NCBI GenBank assembly: GCA_947384285.1
Contig: CANDGI010000011.1
Coordinates: 21,502 to 85,501 of the forward strand
Length of the DNA: 64,000 nucleotides
Reading direction: 5' to 3'
From: an uncultured Lachnospiraceae bacterium
GTDB lineage: Bacteria > Bacillota > Clostridia > Lachnospirales > Lachnospiraceae
A program made the position numbers and the translations under genes. Shown in pieces: positions 55,672 through 64,000 of this stretch. The first letter of the stretch is position 1. Each line of letters begins with the position of its first letter. The notes beneath the pieces were generated by a model. The model was not told the origin of the DNA. It made no database searches and was given only the letters and a program-made list of their open reading frames with translations.

Positions 55672-56994
55672 TTAATGAATATGCATACAAGCGTTCACAG
55701 CCGCTTCATGGACTTTCGAAAAAGGAACCTTGCATGTTCTGGCTGCTGCTGCCACGTCCTCATATTCCGGCTTATATTTCCGAATGCCATAGCCCGTACT
55801 GATTTTTACCGTAATTTCGCCATAGGATGTGCGGACTTTCTGGAACTGTGCATCCAGGGTCCTGCGGTAGCAGGGCTGGATACGGATGCCCCGGGTAGAA
55901 GTATGGGTCAGTATCAGGCGGCTGAAACGGCTTTCCTCCTCCAGGCTGCACAGGCAGGTCAAAAGAAGGCCGGGGCGGTTTTTCTTCATATGGACAGAGG
56001 TGGTGAAAACATCCAATGCGCCTGCTTCCATTAAAAGATTCACCGCATAGGAAACCGCTTCAGGAGTCATATCATCCAGGTTGCAGGAAAGCTCCAGAAT
56101 TTGCTCTAGGCTGTGGAACTGTTCGGTGTAAAAGTCTGGGCGGGTCTCCTCTTCCCGGAAATCTGCCAGGGAATGCTCTGCATAAGAGCCTGGAAGCTGT
56201 CTGGGTGACGGTACTGGCAGGATGCTCATATTCCCCCAAAAAACCCGCAGGCAGTTGGCGGAGGGGAAATCCTTTGTTCCCATGCCATAACCGGTCTTTT
56301 CCACGGACATGGGGGGCATGGCGGTAAATTGGCTCGCAAAATGCTTCAGCAGCGCTGCGCCTGTAGGGGTGCACAGCTCTCCGTCTATGGTTCCGCAGTA
56401 AATAGGAACATCCCTTAAAATTTCCGCGGTAGCAGGAGCGGGAACCGGCAGGATGCCATGGGCGCAGCGGACGCTTCCGCTTCCAACATGGATGGGGGAG
56501 GCGATGATTTGTTCAGGATTTAAGGTTTCCAGCAAGATACAGCAGCCCACAACATCCATCAGCGCATCCAGGGTTCCCACCTCATGGAAATGAATCTGGG
56601 AGATATCGGTATGGTGGGCATGGCTTTCTGCTTCGCCGATTAAGGTATAGACAGCTTTTGCGTGCTCTTTCACCCATGGGGAAACTGGCAGGCCGTCAAT
56701 CTGCGAAAGCATTTCTGGATAACTTGTGTGGAGGGTATGATGATGGGAATGGGTATGCTCCTTTTCGGACATTTCAGGTGTTTCCGAGTGTCCCAGGATC
56801 ACAACATCTGCTTTTGTTCCCCAGATGCCGCATTTTTCAGAAGGCGCGGTCTTTATCATAATTTTATCAGGGAACAGGCTGTTCATGGTTTCTACAAATT
56901 GTTCCTGTTCTGGGCTTGGCAGAAGTTCATAGAGAGCGCCCATCAGCATATCTCCGGCAGCGCCCATGTTGCATTCAATAAAAAGTGTTTTCAT
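55672..56994 (-). CDS. larC: Nickel pincer cofactor biosynthesis protein LarC
   Basis: A 440-residue protein of the LarC family, which inserts nickel into the pyridinium-3,5-bisthiocarboxylic acid mononucleotide of lactate racemase. Segments include FIECNMGAAGDMLMGAL, FHEVGTLDALMDVVG, GTIDGELCTPTGAAL and LSCNLDDMTPEAVSYA. In Lactobacillus plantarum LarC is read through a frameshift; here one frame covers both parts. Its ATG overlaps larB by 4 bases. Confidence 0.92.
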   Translation of the reverse strand: MKTLFIECNMGAAGDMLMGALYELLPSPEQEQFVETMNSLFPDKIMIKTAPSEKCGIWGTKADVVILGHSETPEMSEKEHTHSHHHTLHTSYPEMLSQIDGLPVSPWVKEHAKAVYTLIGEAESHAHHTDISQIHFHEVGTLDALMDVVGCCILLETLNPEQIIASPIHVGSGSVRCAHGILPVPAPATAEILRDVPIYCGTIDGELCTPTGAALLKHFASQFTAMPPMSVEKTGYGMGTKDFPSANCLRVFWGNMSILPVPSPRQLPGSYAEHSLADFREEETRPDFYTEQFHSLEQILELSCNLDDMTPEAVSYAVNLLMEAGALDVFTTSVHMKKNRPGLLLTCLCSLEEESRFSRLILTHTSTRGIRIQPCYRRTLDAQFQKVRTSYGEITVKISTGYGIRKYKPEYEDVAAAARTCKVPFSKVHEAAVNACMHIH

Positions 56995-57752
56995 GATTCA
57001 TTACCTCCTATATGATTGATCATGCTGGCAAGGTAGCCAGCACCAAATCCGTTATCAATATTAACCACGCTGACTCCGCTGGCGCAGGAATTGAGCATGG
57101 AAAGCAAGGCAGACAGTCCCTGGAAGTTAGCGCCATACCCTACGCTGGTGGGTACGGCAATGACAGGACAGTCGCTTAAGCCTCCGATGACGCTGGCAAG
57201 GGCGCCTTCCATGCCGGCAACAGCTATGATGACGGTTGCTTTGGAAATGCTGTCTGCGTGGGAAAGCAGGCGGTGTATTCCCGCTACGCCCACATCGTAG
57301 AGCCGTTCTACCCGGCTGCCAAGGGTTTCGGCAGTAAGGGCGGCCTCTTCTGCAACGGGAATGTCACTGGTGCCTCCGGTGGCAATTAAGATTGTGCCGG
57401 AAGCGGTGACAGATTCCCTGCGGTTGACAATCCCAATGTGGGAAAGCTTGTCATAGGCAAGGGTAAAACGCTGGGACAGGTAGGAAGCAGATTCCTCAGA
57501 CAGCCGGGTAATTAAAATATTTTCTGGGCAATGGGATAAAAGGGAATGGAGAATTCCTTCCATTTGTTCTGCTGTTTTGCCTGCCCCATAGATAACCTCC
57601 GGCGCACCTTGGCGTATTTTCCGGTGGTGGTCGATTTTTGCATATCCCAGATCTTCGAAAGGGCTTATTTTTAATTTTTCATAGGCAGAATGGATGTCAA
57701 GGGTGCCGTCCTGCACTTTTTGTAAAATGGATAACATGTGTTTTGATTCCAT
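56991..57752 (-). CDS. larB: Nickel pincer cofactor biosynthesis protein LarB
   Basis: A 253-residue carboxylase/hydrolase of the LarB family (related to AIR carboxylase PurE), which modifies nicotinic acid adenine dinucleotide as the first step of the nickel-pincer nucleotide. Motifs include HRKIRQGAPEVIYGAGKT, GTSDIPVAEEA, VAGMEGALASVIGGL and PTSVGYGANFQGL. larE and larA are not in the window. A consensus promoter lies upstream on the minus strand. Confidence 0.93.
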   Translation of the reverse strand: MESKHMLSILQKVQDGTLDIHSAYEKLKISPFEDLGYAKIDHHRKIRQGAPEVIYGAGKTAEQMEGILHSLLSHCPENILITRLSEESASYLSQRFTLAYDKLSHIGIVNRRESVTASGTILIATGGTSDIPVAEEAALTAETLGSRVERLYDVGVAGIHRLLSHADSISKATVIIAVAGMEGALASVIGGLSDCPVIAVPTSVGYGANFQGLSALLSMLNSCASGVSVVNIDNGFGAGYLASMINHIGGNES

Positions 57753-58115
57753 GGAAACCTCCTGTTTTGTACAGAGTAACCGTGATTATTTTCTGACATA
57801 TACTGGTTGGGATAGAATAATTATAGAATTTTATCACAAAATAGTCAAGAAAGCATTCAGCCGCTGGTTTTGCAGAGGAAATGCCAAAGAAAAGGACTGG
57901 CAGTAAGAAAAGCAGAGAATTTTTATGAAATATGTAAGAACTCACAATTTTTTTGGGATAAATACGGGAAACATGGAAAAATGTACAAATGGGAGAAAAT
58001 AAAACCAGGAAAAAGGTACTGGAAATTGTAGTTTCTGTGCAGAAACAAGTTTGTTTTTTTAGAAAAACCTGTTGGTTTTGCGTATTTCTCCCAAAAGGCG
58101 GGAAAAAAGAAAAAG
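57753..58115. other. Gene-free spacer between divergent genes
   Basis: No gene is seen. It holds the larB promoter on one strand and leads into the HPr-like promoter on the other. The middle is AT-rich and unstructured. Confidence 0.6.
57820..57848 (-). promoter_or_regulatory. larBC promoter
   Basis: On the minus strand TTGACT (57848-57843) and TATAAT (57825-57820) have 17-bp spacing, about 70 bases before the larB ATG. Confidence 0.75.
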
Positions 58116-58151
58116 TTGACAAAAGAAAAAAATGGTGGCATAATTTGCCAC
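58116..58151 (+). promoter_or_regulatory. Promoter and operator candidate of the HPr-like gene
   Basis: TTGACA (58116-58121) and CATAAT (58139-58144) are 17 bp apart. GTGGCA (58135-58140) and TGCCAC (58146-58151) form a 6-bp-arm palindrome over the -10 box, a likely repressor site. Confidence 0.7.
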
Positions 58152-58208
58152 AAGTTCAGGAAAGAACTGAAAGCATTAAGAAAGCCTTATAGAAAGGATG
58201 GTAATAAT

Positions 58209-58436
58209 ATGAATGAAAAGGTTATTAAATTAGCAGATGTTGAAGAAGTATGTGATTTTGTTCGTGCTGCTGGCATGTGTGATTTTGATATAGATATATG
58301 TGACCAGCGTATGATCATCGACGCAAAATCAATTTTAGGAGTGATGGGGCTTGGAATTATGAAAGAACTGACTGTAAAATACGGCGGAGAAGACCTTGCC
58401 TTTGAAAATGTGCTGAGCAAATACGCGGTAGCATAG
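58209..58436 (+). CDS. HPr-like protein lacking the phosphorylated histidine
   Basis: A 75-residue HPr-fold protein. The second half matches HPr closely (IIDAKSILGVMGLGIMKELTVKYGGED), including the Ser-46 region KSILGVM. The first half has lost the GLHARPA motif that carries the phosphorylated His15, and no other His is present, so it cannot accept phosphate from Enzyme I. A Ser46-linked regulatory role is the obvious alternative. It has its own promoter; a terminator follows. Confidence 0.85.
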   Translation: MNEKVIKLADVEEVCDFVRAAGMCDFDIDICDQRMIIDAKSILGVMGLGIMKELTVKYGGEDLAFENVLSKYAVA

Positions 58437-58529
58437 CGCCCTTGTAATGCACAGCCTGCCGGATGGCGTGCTGTGTGGATATCCTTGCTTATGGAAGCTT
58501 AGCTTTCATGAAAGAATAGACAAACGCCT

Positions 58530-58566
58530 AAAAAAGATGCATAATAAATTATGCATCTTTTTTTTA
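58530..58566 (+). terminator. Intrinsic terminator after the HPr-like gene
   Basis: AAAAAAGATGCAT and ATGCATCTTTTTT pair around an 8-base loop, with a further T-run. Confidence 0.9.
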
Positions 58567-58681
58567 TGCGCAGGTCCGTGCAGCCAAAATATGCCGCTGA
58601 AGCGGCGTGCGGGCCGCGCGGCGGGCAGTGGGAAAAACATTCCCCTGCTGGATGATTAATAACCGAAAGGCAGCAGTATCT

Positions 58682-61054
58682 ATGGAGCAGATAAAGATTT
58701 CTGTCAGGAACCTTGTAGAATTTATCCTGCGTTCCGGCGACATTGATAACCGGCATGGGCGTGCAGCGCAGAAAGAAGCCATGCAGGAGGGCAGCAGGGT
58801 ACACAGGAAAATTCAAAGAAGGATGGGAGCGTCCTACCAGCCGGAGGTTCCGCTGAAAATAGAATTGGAGCGGGAGCGGTATACGCTGGTGATAGAAGGC
58901 AGGGCAGATGGAGTAATTATAGAAGAAGATTATGTGATGATCGACGAGATCAAGGGCATTTACCAGGATGTGAATTTCATGGAAAAACCGGTGGAGGTGC
59001 ATCTGGCACAGGCAAAATGCTATGCTTATATTTATGCGGTGCAGCAAAAGCTCCTGGAAATATGGGTACAGATGACCTATTGCAACCTGGACACAGAAGA
59101 AATCCGCAGATTCCAGGAATCATATTCTTTTTTTGAGATTCAGGAGTGGTTTGAAACAGTGATTTCTGCCTATGAAAAGTGGGCAGAATTCCAATACGAA
59201 GCGAAAACAGAGCGGAATGCATCCATTGCAGGGTTAGAATTCCCCTTTCCTTACCGGGAGGGGCAGAGGGATTTGGCAAGAGATGTCTACCGCACCATTT
59301 ACCGGGGAAAAATTTTGTTTATCCAGGCTCCGACCGGGACAGGAAAGACAATTACCACTGTGTTTCCAGCGGTAAAGGCTGTGGGGGAGGGGCTGGCAGA
59401 TAAGATTTTTTACCTGACAGCCAAAACCATTACCCGGACAGTGGCAAAGGAGGCTTTCGACCTGCTGCGGCAGCGGGGATACCGGGGGCGCGTGGTTACG
59501 ATTACGGCAAAAGAAAAACTCTGCCTCTGCCAGGAGATGGATTGCAATCCTGTGCACTGTATGTATGCAAAGGGGCATTATGACAGGGTAAATGATGCGG
59601 TGTTCGATCTGGTGCAGAGAGAATATGATATTACAAGGGAGGCGCTTCTTGCCCAGGCAGAGAAGTATCAGGTCTGTCCCTTTGAATTATGTCTGGATGT
59701 TTCTCTCTGGGTGGACGATATTATCTGTGATTACAATTATGTGTTTGACCCCAACGTGTATCTGAAACGGTTTTTCGCCGAGGGGGCAAAAGGGGAGTAT
59801 CTGTTTTTGGTGGACGAGGCTCATAACCTGGCAGACCGGGCCAGGGAGATGTACAGCGCGGTCTTGTACAAAGAGGATTTTCTTAAGATTCAGAAGGTGA
59901 TGAAATTCCACAGCGGGACATGCGCCCAGGGATTGGGACGGTGCAATAAGCGTCTGCTGGAGCTGAAACGGCAGTGCGAAACCTATGAGGTATTGGAGCA
60001 TATCGGAGATTTGGTGTTTGATCTGATGCGGCTTGGCTCTGCGATGGAAGAATTTTTCCAGAAGGAAATTAATTTCCCGGAAAAGAAGGAGGTGCAGGAA
60101 TTTTATCTGGCGCTGCGGCATTTTTTGAATATGCATGAGCGGGTGGATGAAAATTATGTGATTTACACGGAGCATGAGACAGAAAAAAGGTTTAAGCTGA
60201 AGCTGCTTTGCGTGAATCCGGCGGTAAATCTCCAGGAACGCCTGGACAAGGGGAGAAGCACAGTGTTTTTTTCTGCCACGCTGCTGCCCATTCAATATTA
60301 TAAGAAGCTGTTGAGCGTAAAGGAAGATAATTATGCGGTGTATGCTAAGACGGTGTTTGAGGAAAGCCAGCGGTTTTTGGCAGTGGGCACGGATGTAAGC
60401 AGCAAGTTTACCAGGCGCACCGAGACGGAGTTTGGGAAAATTGCAGACTATATCTATCAGGCAGCCAAAGGGAAAAGGGGCAATTATATGGCATTTTTCC
60501 CTTCCTATAAAATGATGCATCAGGTCTGGGAAAAATTTTTGGAAATCCAGGGGGCTTTGGAAGAGACAGACTGCATCTGCCAGGAAAGCGGCATGACGGA
60601 GCAGCAGAGGGAAACATTTCTGGGAATGTTTTCTGGGCACAGGGAAAAAACATTGATTGGGTTTTGCGTGATGGGAGGGATTTTTGCGGAGGGCATTGAT
60701 TTGAAACGGGAAGCTTTGATTGGTGTTTTCATTGTGGGGACAGGGCTTCCGCAAATCAGCAATGAACGGGAAATTTTAAAGCAGTTTTATCAGGAGCGGG
60801 AGGGAGCGGGATTTGAATATGCCTTCCGGTATCCAGGTATGAACAAGGTGCTGCAGGCAGCCGGCAGGGTCATCCGAACAAGGGAGGACAGAGGGGTGAT
60901 TTTACTGTTGGACGAACGTTTTTTGGAGGAAGGGTATCAAAGGCTGTTTCCGAGGGAGTGGGAGAATTGCAAACAGGTGGATGTATCCAAGGTGCAAGCG
61001 GCAGTGGAGGAATTCTGGGCAGGGATTTCAAAGGCTGAAAGCGGCAGAAAATGA
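58682..61054 (+). CDS. PD-(D/E)xK nuclease fused to XPD/DinG-type helicase
   Basis: A 790-residue protein. Residues about 30-170 form a RecB-like nuclease with the metal-binding core EGRADGVIIE, then IDEIKG (D, E and K), and GSRVHRKIQ. From about residue 185 it is a superfamily 2 helicase of XPD/DinG type, with QAPTGTGKTITT (Walker A), DEAHNL (Walker B), a four-cysteine iron-sulfur cluster in the CLCQEMDCNPVHC and VCPFELC segments, and FAEGIDLKREALIGV near the end. It probably unwinds and cuts damaged DNA. ATG 58682 follows AAAGG. Confidence 0.88.
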   Translation: MEQIKISVRNLVEFILRSGDIDNRHGRAAQKEAMQEGSRVHRKIQRRMGASYQPEVPLKIELERERYTLVIEGRADGVIIEEDYVMIDEIKGIYQDVNFMEKPVEVHLAQAKCYAYIYAVQQKLLEIWVQMTYCNLDTEEIRRFQESYSFFEIQEWFETVISAYEKWAEFQYEAKTERNASIAGLEFPFPYREGQRDLARDVYRTIYRGKILFIQAPTGTGKTITTVFPAVKAVGEGLADKIFYLTAKTITRTVAKEAFDLLRQRGYRGRVVTITAKEKLCLCQEMDCNPVHCMYAKGHYDRVNDAVFDLVQREYDITREALLAQAEKYQVCPFELCLDVSLWVDDIICDYNYVFDPNVYLKRFFAEGAKGEYLFLVDEAHNLADRAREMYSAVLYKEDFLKIQKVMKFHSGTCAQGLGRCNKRLLELKRQCETYEVLEHIGDLVFDLMRLGSAMEEFFQKEINFPEKKEVQEFYLALRHFLNMHERVDENYVIYTEHETEKRFKLKLLCVNPAVNLQERLDKGRSTVFFSATLLPIQYYKKLLSVKEDNYAVYAKTVFEESQRFLAVGTDVSSKFTRRTETEFGKIADYIYQAAKGKRGNYMAFFPSYKMMHQVWEKFLEIQGALEETDCICQESGMTEQQRETFLGMFSGHREKTLIGFCVMGGIFAEGIDLKREALIGVFIVGTGLPQISNEREILKQFYQEREGAGFEYAFRYPGMNKVLQAAGRVIRTREDRGVILLLDERFLEEGYQRLFPREWENCKQVDVSKVQAAVEEFWAGISKAESGRK

Positions 61055-61260
61055 AATTGATCCGGTGGAGCAGTTTTTCCTCCCCTTAACCAGCGAACCT
61101 GCAGGCATAAATTAACCTGTTGTGCTGCTATGGTTAAAAACTGTAATTTACTATATAATATAATGAGGGATTGTGGTATAATTAAAGAAGCGTATTTTAC
61201 GCATAGGAGCAGGATTCAGTAATGATACCACGATTTGTAAAGCAATTATAGGAGAGAAGA

Positions 61261-63849
61261 ATGAAGAAGAAGCAGAAAACAAGCAGAAAGGAAAGTGGGA
61301 TTTCTCTGCTTTTTTCTATTATATTAATTTTTTGCATTTTGGGAGCTGCCGTATTTTCAGTGTCCCAGAAGATTTCCAAAGAAATGTCTGCATCCGCAAT
61401 CCAGAATTTAAGTGAAAGCCTGGATTTAATCAAAGCTACCATAGAGGCGGTTTTGAAGAACGAAGCAGAGTTTCAGAGATTAGTGGCCAGAGAGTTGGCC
61501 ATGGCAGAGGATTTTGAGGAAGCCATCTGTTCTTATGAAAAAAACAGCACAATGGTAAAAATATCAGTGATACCATTTGGGAAAACAGAAGGGATTTCCA
61601 GCACAGGGGAGAAATTTTCGGAAGAGGGCCTGGATTTCTCTGCTGGAGGAAGCATAGATGGGCTGCCGGTGACGAAGTCATATCTGAACTACATGGGAAC
61701 CTGGGCTTATACGATGAAATGCCCAGTTGTAAAGGAGGATGGAAAGGAATTAGGGAGCCTTTATATCGAATATGTGTACGATTCTCTTGACCGTTCCCTT
61801 CCAGATGGATTTTATAACCAAAAGGCAAGCCTGTATGTGATGGATGCAGAGAGCGAGCGGTTTGTGTTAAAGCCAAAGGGGATGGGGCAGCGAAGCGCTG
61901 GGCATCTGAACCTGGAGGATTTTTACCGGGCAAATGACATAGAGAACCAGGAGCTTCGGGAAGGTTTGTCAAAGAGCCTGGAAGATAAGAACAGCATGCT
62001 GTTTTACCATGATATCCGAGGGGAAAAATCGCTGAATTATATGTGGGCGGTGAATGAAGGGACGGTTTACCTGGTTGGTTATGTGCCCATTGCGGCAATC
62101 CAGCAGGAGGGAAGGACAGTGAACCAGAATATCCTGATTGTTGTAGCTGCAATGCTGGTGGCATTTTTTCTGTGCTGCGTCTTGTATTATTTCAGCCATA
62201 GGCAGCAGAACAGGATCAGAAAAGAGCGGGAGGCGGAAAGAGAGATACACAACAAGCAGCTGGCAGAGGCATTGCAGGCGGCTCAGCTTGCCAATAATTC
62301 CAAGACCATGTTCCTTTCCAATATGTCGCATGATATCCGTACGCCTATGAATGCGGTTCTGGGATTCACCACGCTGCTTGACGTGGATGCGGAAAATCCG
62401 GTGAAGGTAAGAGAGTATACGAAGAAGATTAAAGCATCCGGCCAGCATCTGCTCAGCCTGATTAATGATATTCTGGATGTGTCCAAGATTGAGAGCGGGA
62501 AGGTTGTGCTTAGCATTGGAAAGTTTACGCTGGGAGATCTGGTATCTTCTGTGGATGCGATTATCCGGCCGATGACACGGGAAAGAGGACAGGATTTCCA
62601 TGTGGAAATCACAGGGATACAGTATGATAGTTTTATGGGGGATGAGACCAGGCTCAATCAAATTTTGATTAATCTGCTTTCCAATGCTTCCAAATATACC
62701 CAGCAAGGGGGGAATATCTTTTTCCGTATCCTGGGGCAGAAGCAGCGTTCTGCCCAGTATGGGCATATCAGGATTGAAGTGGAGGACGATGGATATGGAA
62801 TGACGCCGGAATACCTGGAAACGATTTTTGATGCATTTACCAGGGCGGAAAACAGCACCACCAATAAAGTCCAGGGCACAGGCCTTGGCATGGCAATCAC
62901 AAAAAATATAGTCGAGTTGATGGGCGGCACCATAGAGGTGTTCAGTGAAGTGGGTAAAGGAACGTTGTTCCGGGTTGATTTGGAGCTGCGCATACCAGAA
63001 GGCCAGGGAGATAAGGATAAGGAATTCTGGAAGGAGAGAGGGATTGGACGTATTCTGGTCATAGACAATGAAGAGGCCTGCGAAAACATAAAGACCCTTA
63101 TGAAAGATACAGAGGTTGCAGTGGATGCAGCGTTTTCATCAGAAAAAGCCATAGATGTGATGCGGCATTACGGCCTTTCGGAAGAAAGCTGCCAGATGGT
63201 TTTGCTGGGATGGGATATGCCGGGATTAGAAGGAGCCAAAGGGGCAGAAAGGATACAGGAGATTCTTCCAGGAATGCCGATTCTCTTTTTGTCATCCTAT
63301 GATGCAGAGGGAGTGGAGGAAGCGCTTTTCTTAGAACGTACAGGAAATATCACCAAGCCGTTTTTTATCTCTGGATTCAAGGAGAAGATTTTAGAGATGG
63401 AGGAAAAGGGAAATGCGCAAGGTGAATTGGAAGAGAAAAAGGATGAAAATCTGGAGGGGATGCATTTCCTTGCGGCAGAGGATAATGAGGTCAACGCAGA
63501 AATATTAGAGGCGATTCTATCCATGGAAGGAGCAGCCTGCCAAATCGCTGAAAATGGACAGATTGCTGCAGAGATCTTTGAAAAATCTGAAAAGGGAGAG
63601 TTTGATGCAATCTTAATGGACGTTCAGATGCCGGTGATGAATGGATATGAGGCAACAAGAGCCATCAGGGCAATGGAGCGTGAGGACGCGAAGACGATAC
63701 CTATCATAGCTATGACAGCGAATGCTTTTGTGGAAGATGAAAAGGATGCCCTGGATGCGGGGATGGATGTCCATTTGTCAAAACCAATTGATGTGGATCG
63801 ATTGAAGAGGGTGATCAAAGAGTATACACAAAGAAAGGAGAACCCATGA
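61261..63849 (+). CDS. Hybrid sensor histidine kinase with two receiver domains
   Basis: An 862-residue membrane kinase. TM1 (about 13-33) and TM2 (about 290-311) flank a 255-residue extracellular sensor. HisKA has His357 in MSHDIRTPMNAVL, and HATPase has NLLSNASKYT and GTGLGMAI. The first receiver is degenerate: Gly650 stands where the acceptor Asp belongs (LLGWDMPG). The second has Asp787 in LMDVQMPVMNG and is intact. Phosphate could pass from Asp787 to an Hpt such as that at 12489. The ligand is unknown. Confidence 0.9.
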   Translation: MKKKQKTSRKESGISLLFSIILIFCILGAAVFSVSQKISKEMSASAIQNLSESLDLIKATIEAVLKNEAEFQRLVARELAMAEDFEEAICSYEKNSTMVKISVIPFGKTEGISSTGEKFSEEGLDFSAGGSIDGLPVTKSYLNYMGTWAYTMKCPVVKEDGKELGSLYIEYVYDSLDRSLPDGFYNQKASLYVMDAESERFVLKPKGMGQRSAGHLNLEDFYRANDIENQELREGLSKSLEDKNSMLFYHDIRGEKSLNYMWAVNEGTVYLVGYVPIAAIQQEGRTVNQNILIVVAAMLVAFFLCCVLYYFSHRQQNRIRKEREAEREIHNKQLAEALQAAQLANNSKTMFLSNMSHDIRTPMNAVLGFTTLLDVDAENPVKVREYTKKIKASGQHLLSLINDILDVSKIESGKVVLSIGKFTLGDLVSSVDAIIRPMTRERGQDFHVEITGIQYDSFMGDETRLNQILINLLSNASKYTQQGGNIFFRILGQKQRSAQYGHIRIEVEDDGYGMTPEYLETIFDAFTRAENSTTNKVQGTGLGMAITKNIVELMGGTIEVFSEVGKGTLFRVDLELRIPEGQGDKDKEFWKERGIGRILVIDNEEACENIKTLMKDTEVAVDAAFSSEKAIDVMRHYGLSEESCQMVLLGWDMPGLEGAKGAERIQEILPGMPILFLSSYDAEGVEEALFLERTGNITKPFFISGFKEKILEMEEKGNAQGELEEKKDENLEGMHFLAAEDNEVNAEILEAILSMEGAACQIAENGQIAAEIFEKSEKGEFDAILMDVQMPVMNGYEATRAIRAMEREDAKTIPIIAMTANAFVEDEKDALDAGMDVHLSKPIDVDRLKRVIKEYTQRKENP

Positions 63850-63965
63850 AAAAAGCAGTGACAGCCTTCCTAACCTGCCTGGCTGTATTAATGATGGCAG
63901 CCTGCGGCAGAGAAGAGAGGGAAGAGGACAACTTAATTATTACAGATAGGCTCTCGGAATCTTGA
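63846..63965 (+). CDS. Very short lipoprotein (39 residues)
   Basis: Its ATG overlaps the kinase stop by 4 bases. It encodes a lipoprotein signal (MKKAVTAFLTC, lipobox MMAAC) then a charged tail of only some 20 residues before a TGA. Either it is a genuine tiny membrane-anchored peptide, or a larger substrate-binding lipoprotein truncated by an early stop or frameshift. A short hairpin (CCGACC/GGTCGG, about 63970-63990) follows, and the window ends. Confidence 0.55.
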   Translation: MKKAVTAFLTCLAVLMMAACGREEREEDNLIITDRLSES

Positions 63966-64000
63966 GCCTGCCGACCAAGATTCATCGGTCGGATGAACCT

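Noticed and set aside
59687-60754. 355-codon minus-strand frame inside the helicase gene
   Set aside because: The plus-strand gene is clearly real with conserved motifs, while the minus-strand product is rich in His, Cys and Phe without domain pattern.

Overview
The window looks like a chromosomal segment of a Gram-positive, low-to-mid GC anaerobe of the class Clostridia, most probably family Lachnospiraceae. The evidence is: AGGAGG-type ribosome binding sites with frequent GTG/TTG starts; a CIRCE-controlled groESL; the dgt-dnaG-rpoD-trmK-nif3 order; two feoA genes before feoB; proteins built on rubredoxin-like zinc ribbons; a BceRS-BceAB peptide-resistance module; and a large secreted protein with a Pro-Thr linker. 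No species name can be supported from the sequence alone. No prophage, integrase, transposase or CRISPR array is visible, so this is mostly ordinary chromosome with patches of repeat-mediated remodelling between genes.

Layout. 1-6.3 kb: sulfate activation and uptake (cysD truncated by the window edge, a cysN-cysC fusion, a sulfate-binding lipoprotein, cysT, cysW and a short cysA), followed by a C_GCAxxG_C_C protein. 7-9.2 kb: groES-groEL. 9.2-12.9 kb: a three-gene signalling operon (26-residue repeats fused to a FapA/DUF342 domain, a receiver-HD protein, an Hpt protein). 12.9-20.8 kb: degV, a UPF0126/TRIC-like channel, purA, a HAD phosphatase, a small membrane protein with azlCD, deoD and a rubredoxin-glutamate-synthase-like protein. 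20.8-23.5 kb: a secreted repeat protein. 23.5-28.3 kb: iron uptake (DtxR-type regulator, feoA, feoA, feoB, all with matching palindromes), a flavodoxin-like protein, a TetR regulator and a small rubredoxin. 28.6-36.1 kb: class V aminotransferase, nadA, a probable queuosine-salvage pair (YhhQ transporter and radical-SAM protein), an unknown gene behind a perfect 26-bp hairpin, asnB and a decayed fructosamine-kinase gene. 36.1-43 kb: exonuclease III, a nucleoid-associated protein and a BceRS-BceAB module. 43.3-51.4 kb: tRNA-Leu, dgt, dnaG, rpoD, trmK, nif3-like, a uridine-kinase-like gene and the RNase P RNA. 51.7-64 kb: a zinc-ribbon membrane protein, pyrBI, small envelope proteins, larBC, an HPr-like protein lacking its histidine, a nuclease-XPD helicase fusion, a hybrid histidine kinase and a very short lipoprotein.

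How the genes work together. The cys genes import sulfate and convert it to APS/PAPS. FeoAAB with the DtxR-type regulator import ferrous iron, and four nearby palindromes suggest the regulon. BceRS senses an antimicrobial peptide and induces BceAB. LarB and LarC are two of the three proteins that make the nickel-pincer nucleotide. The dnaG-rpoD cluster is the classical macromolecular-synthesis operon.

The most promising unexplained features are: the 26-residue-repeat/FapA protein with a receiver-HD partner that has lost the first histidine of its HD pair, and an Hpt protein; an 11-residue tandem-repeat insertion inside the phosphotransfer helices of the BceS-like kinase; 29-bp tandem repeats joining rpoD to trmK; and two families of degenerate dispersed intergenic repeats, one of which creates a false N-terminal extension on a neighbouring gene.
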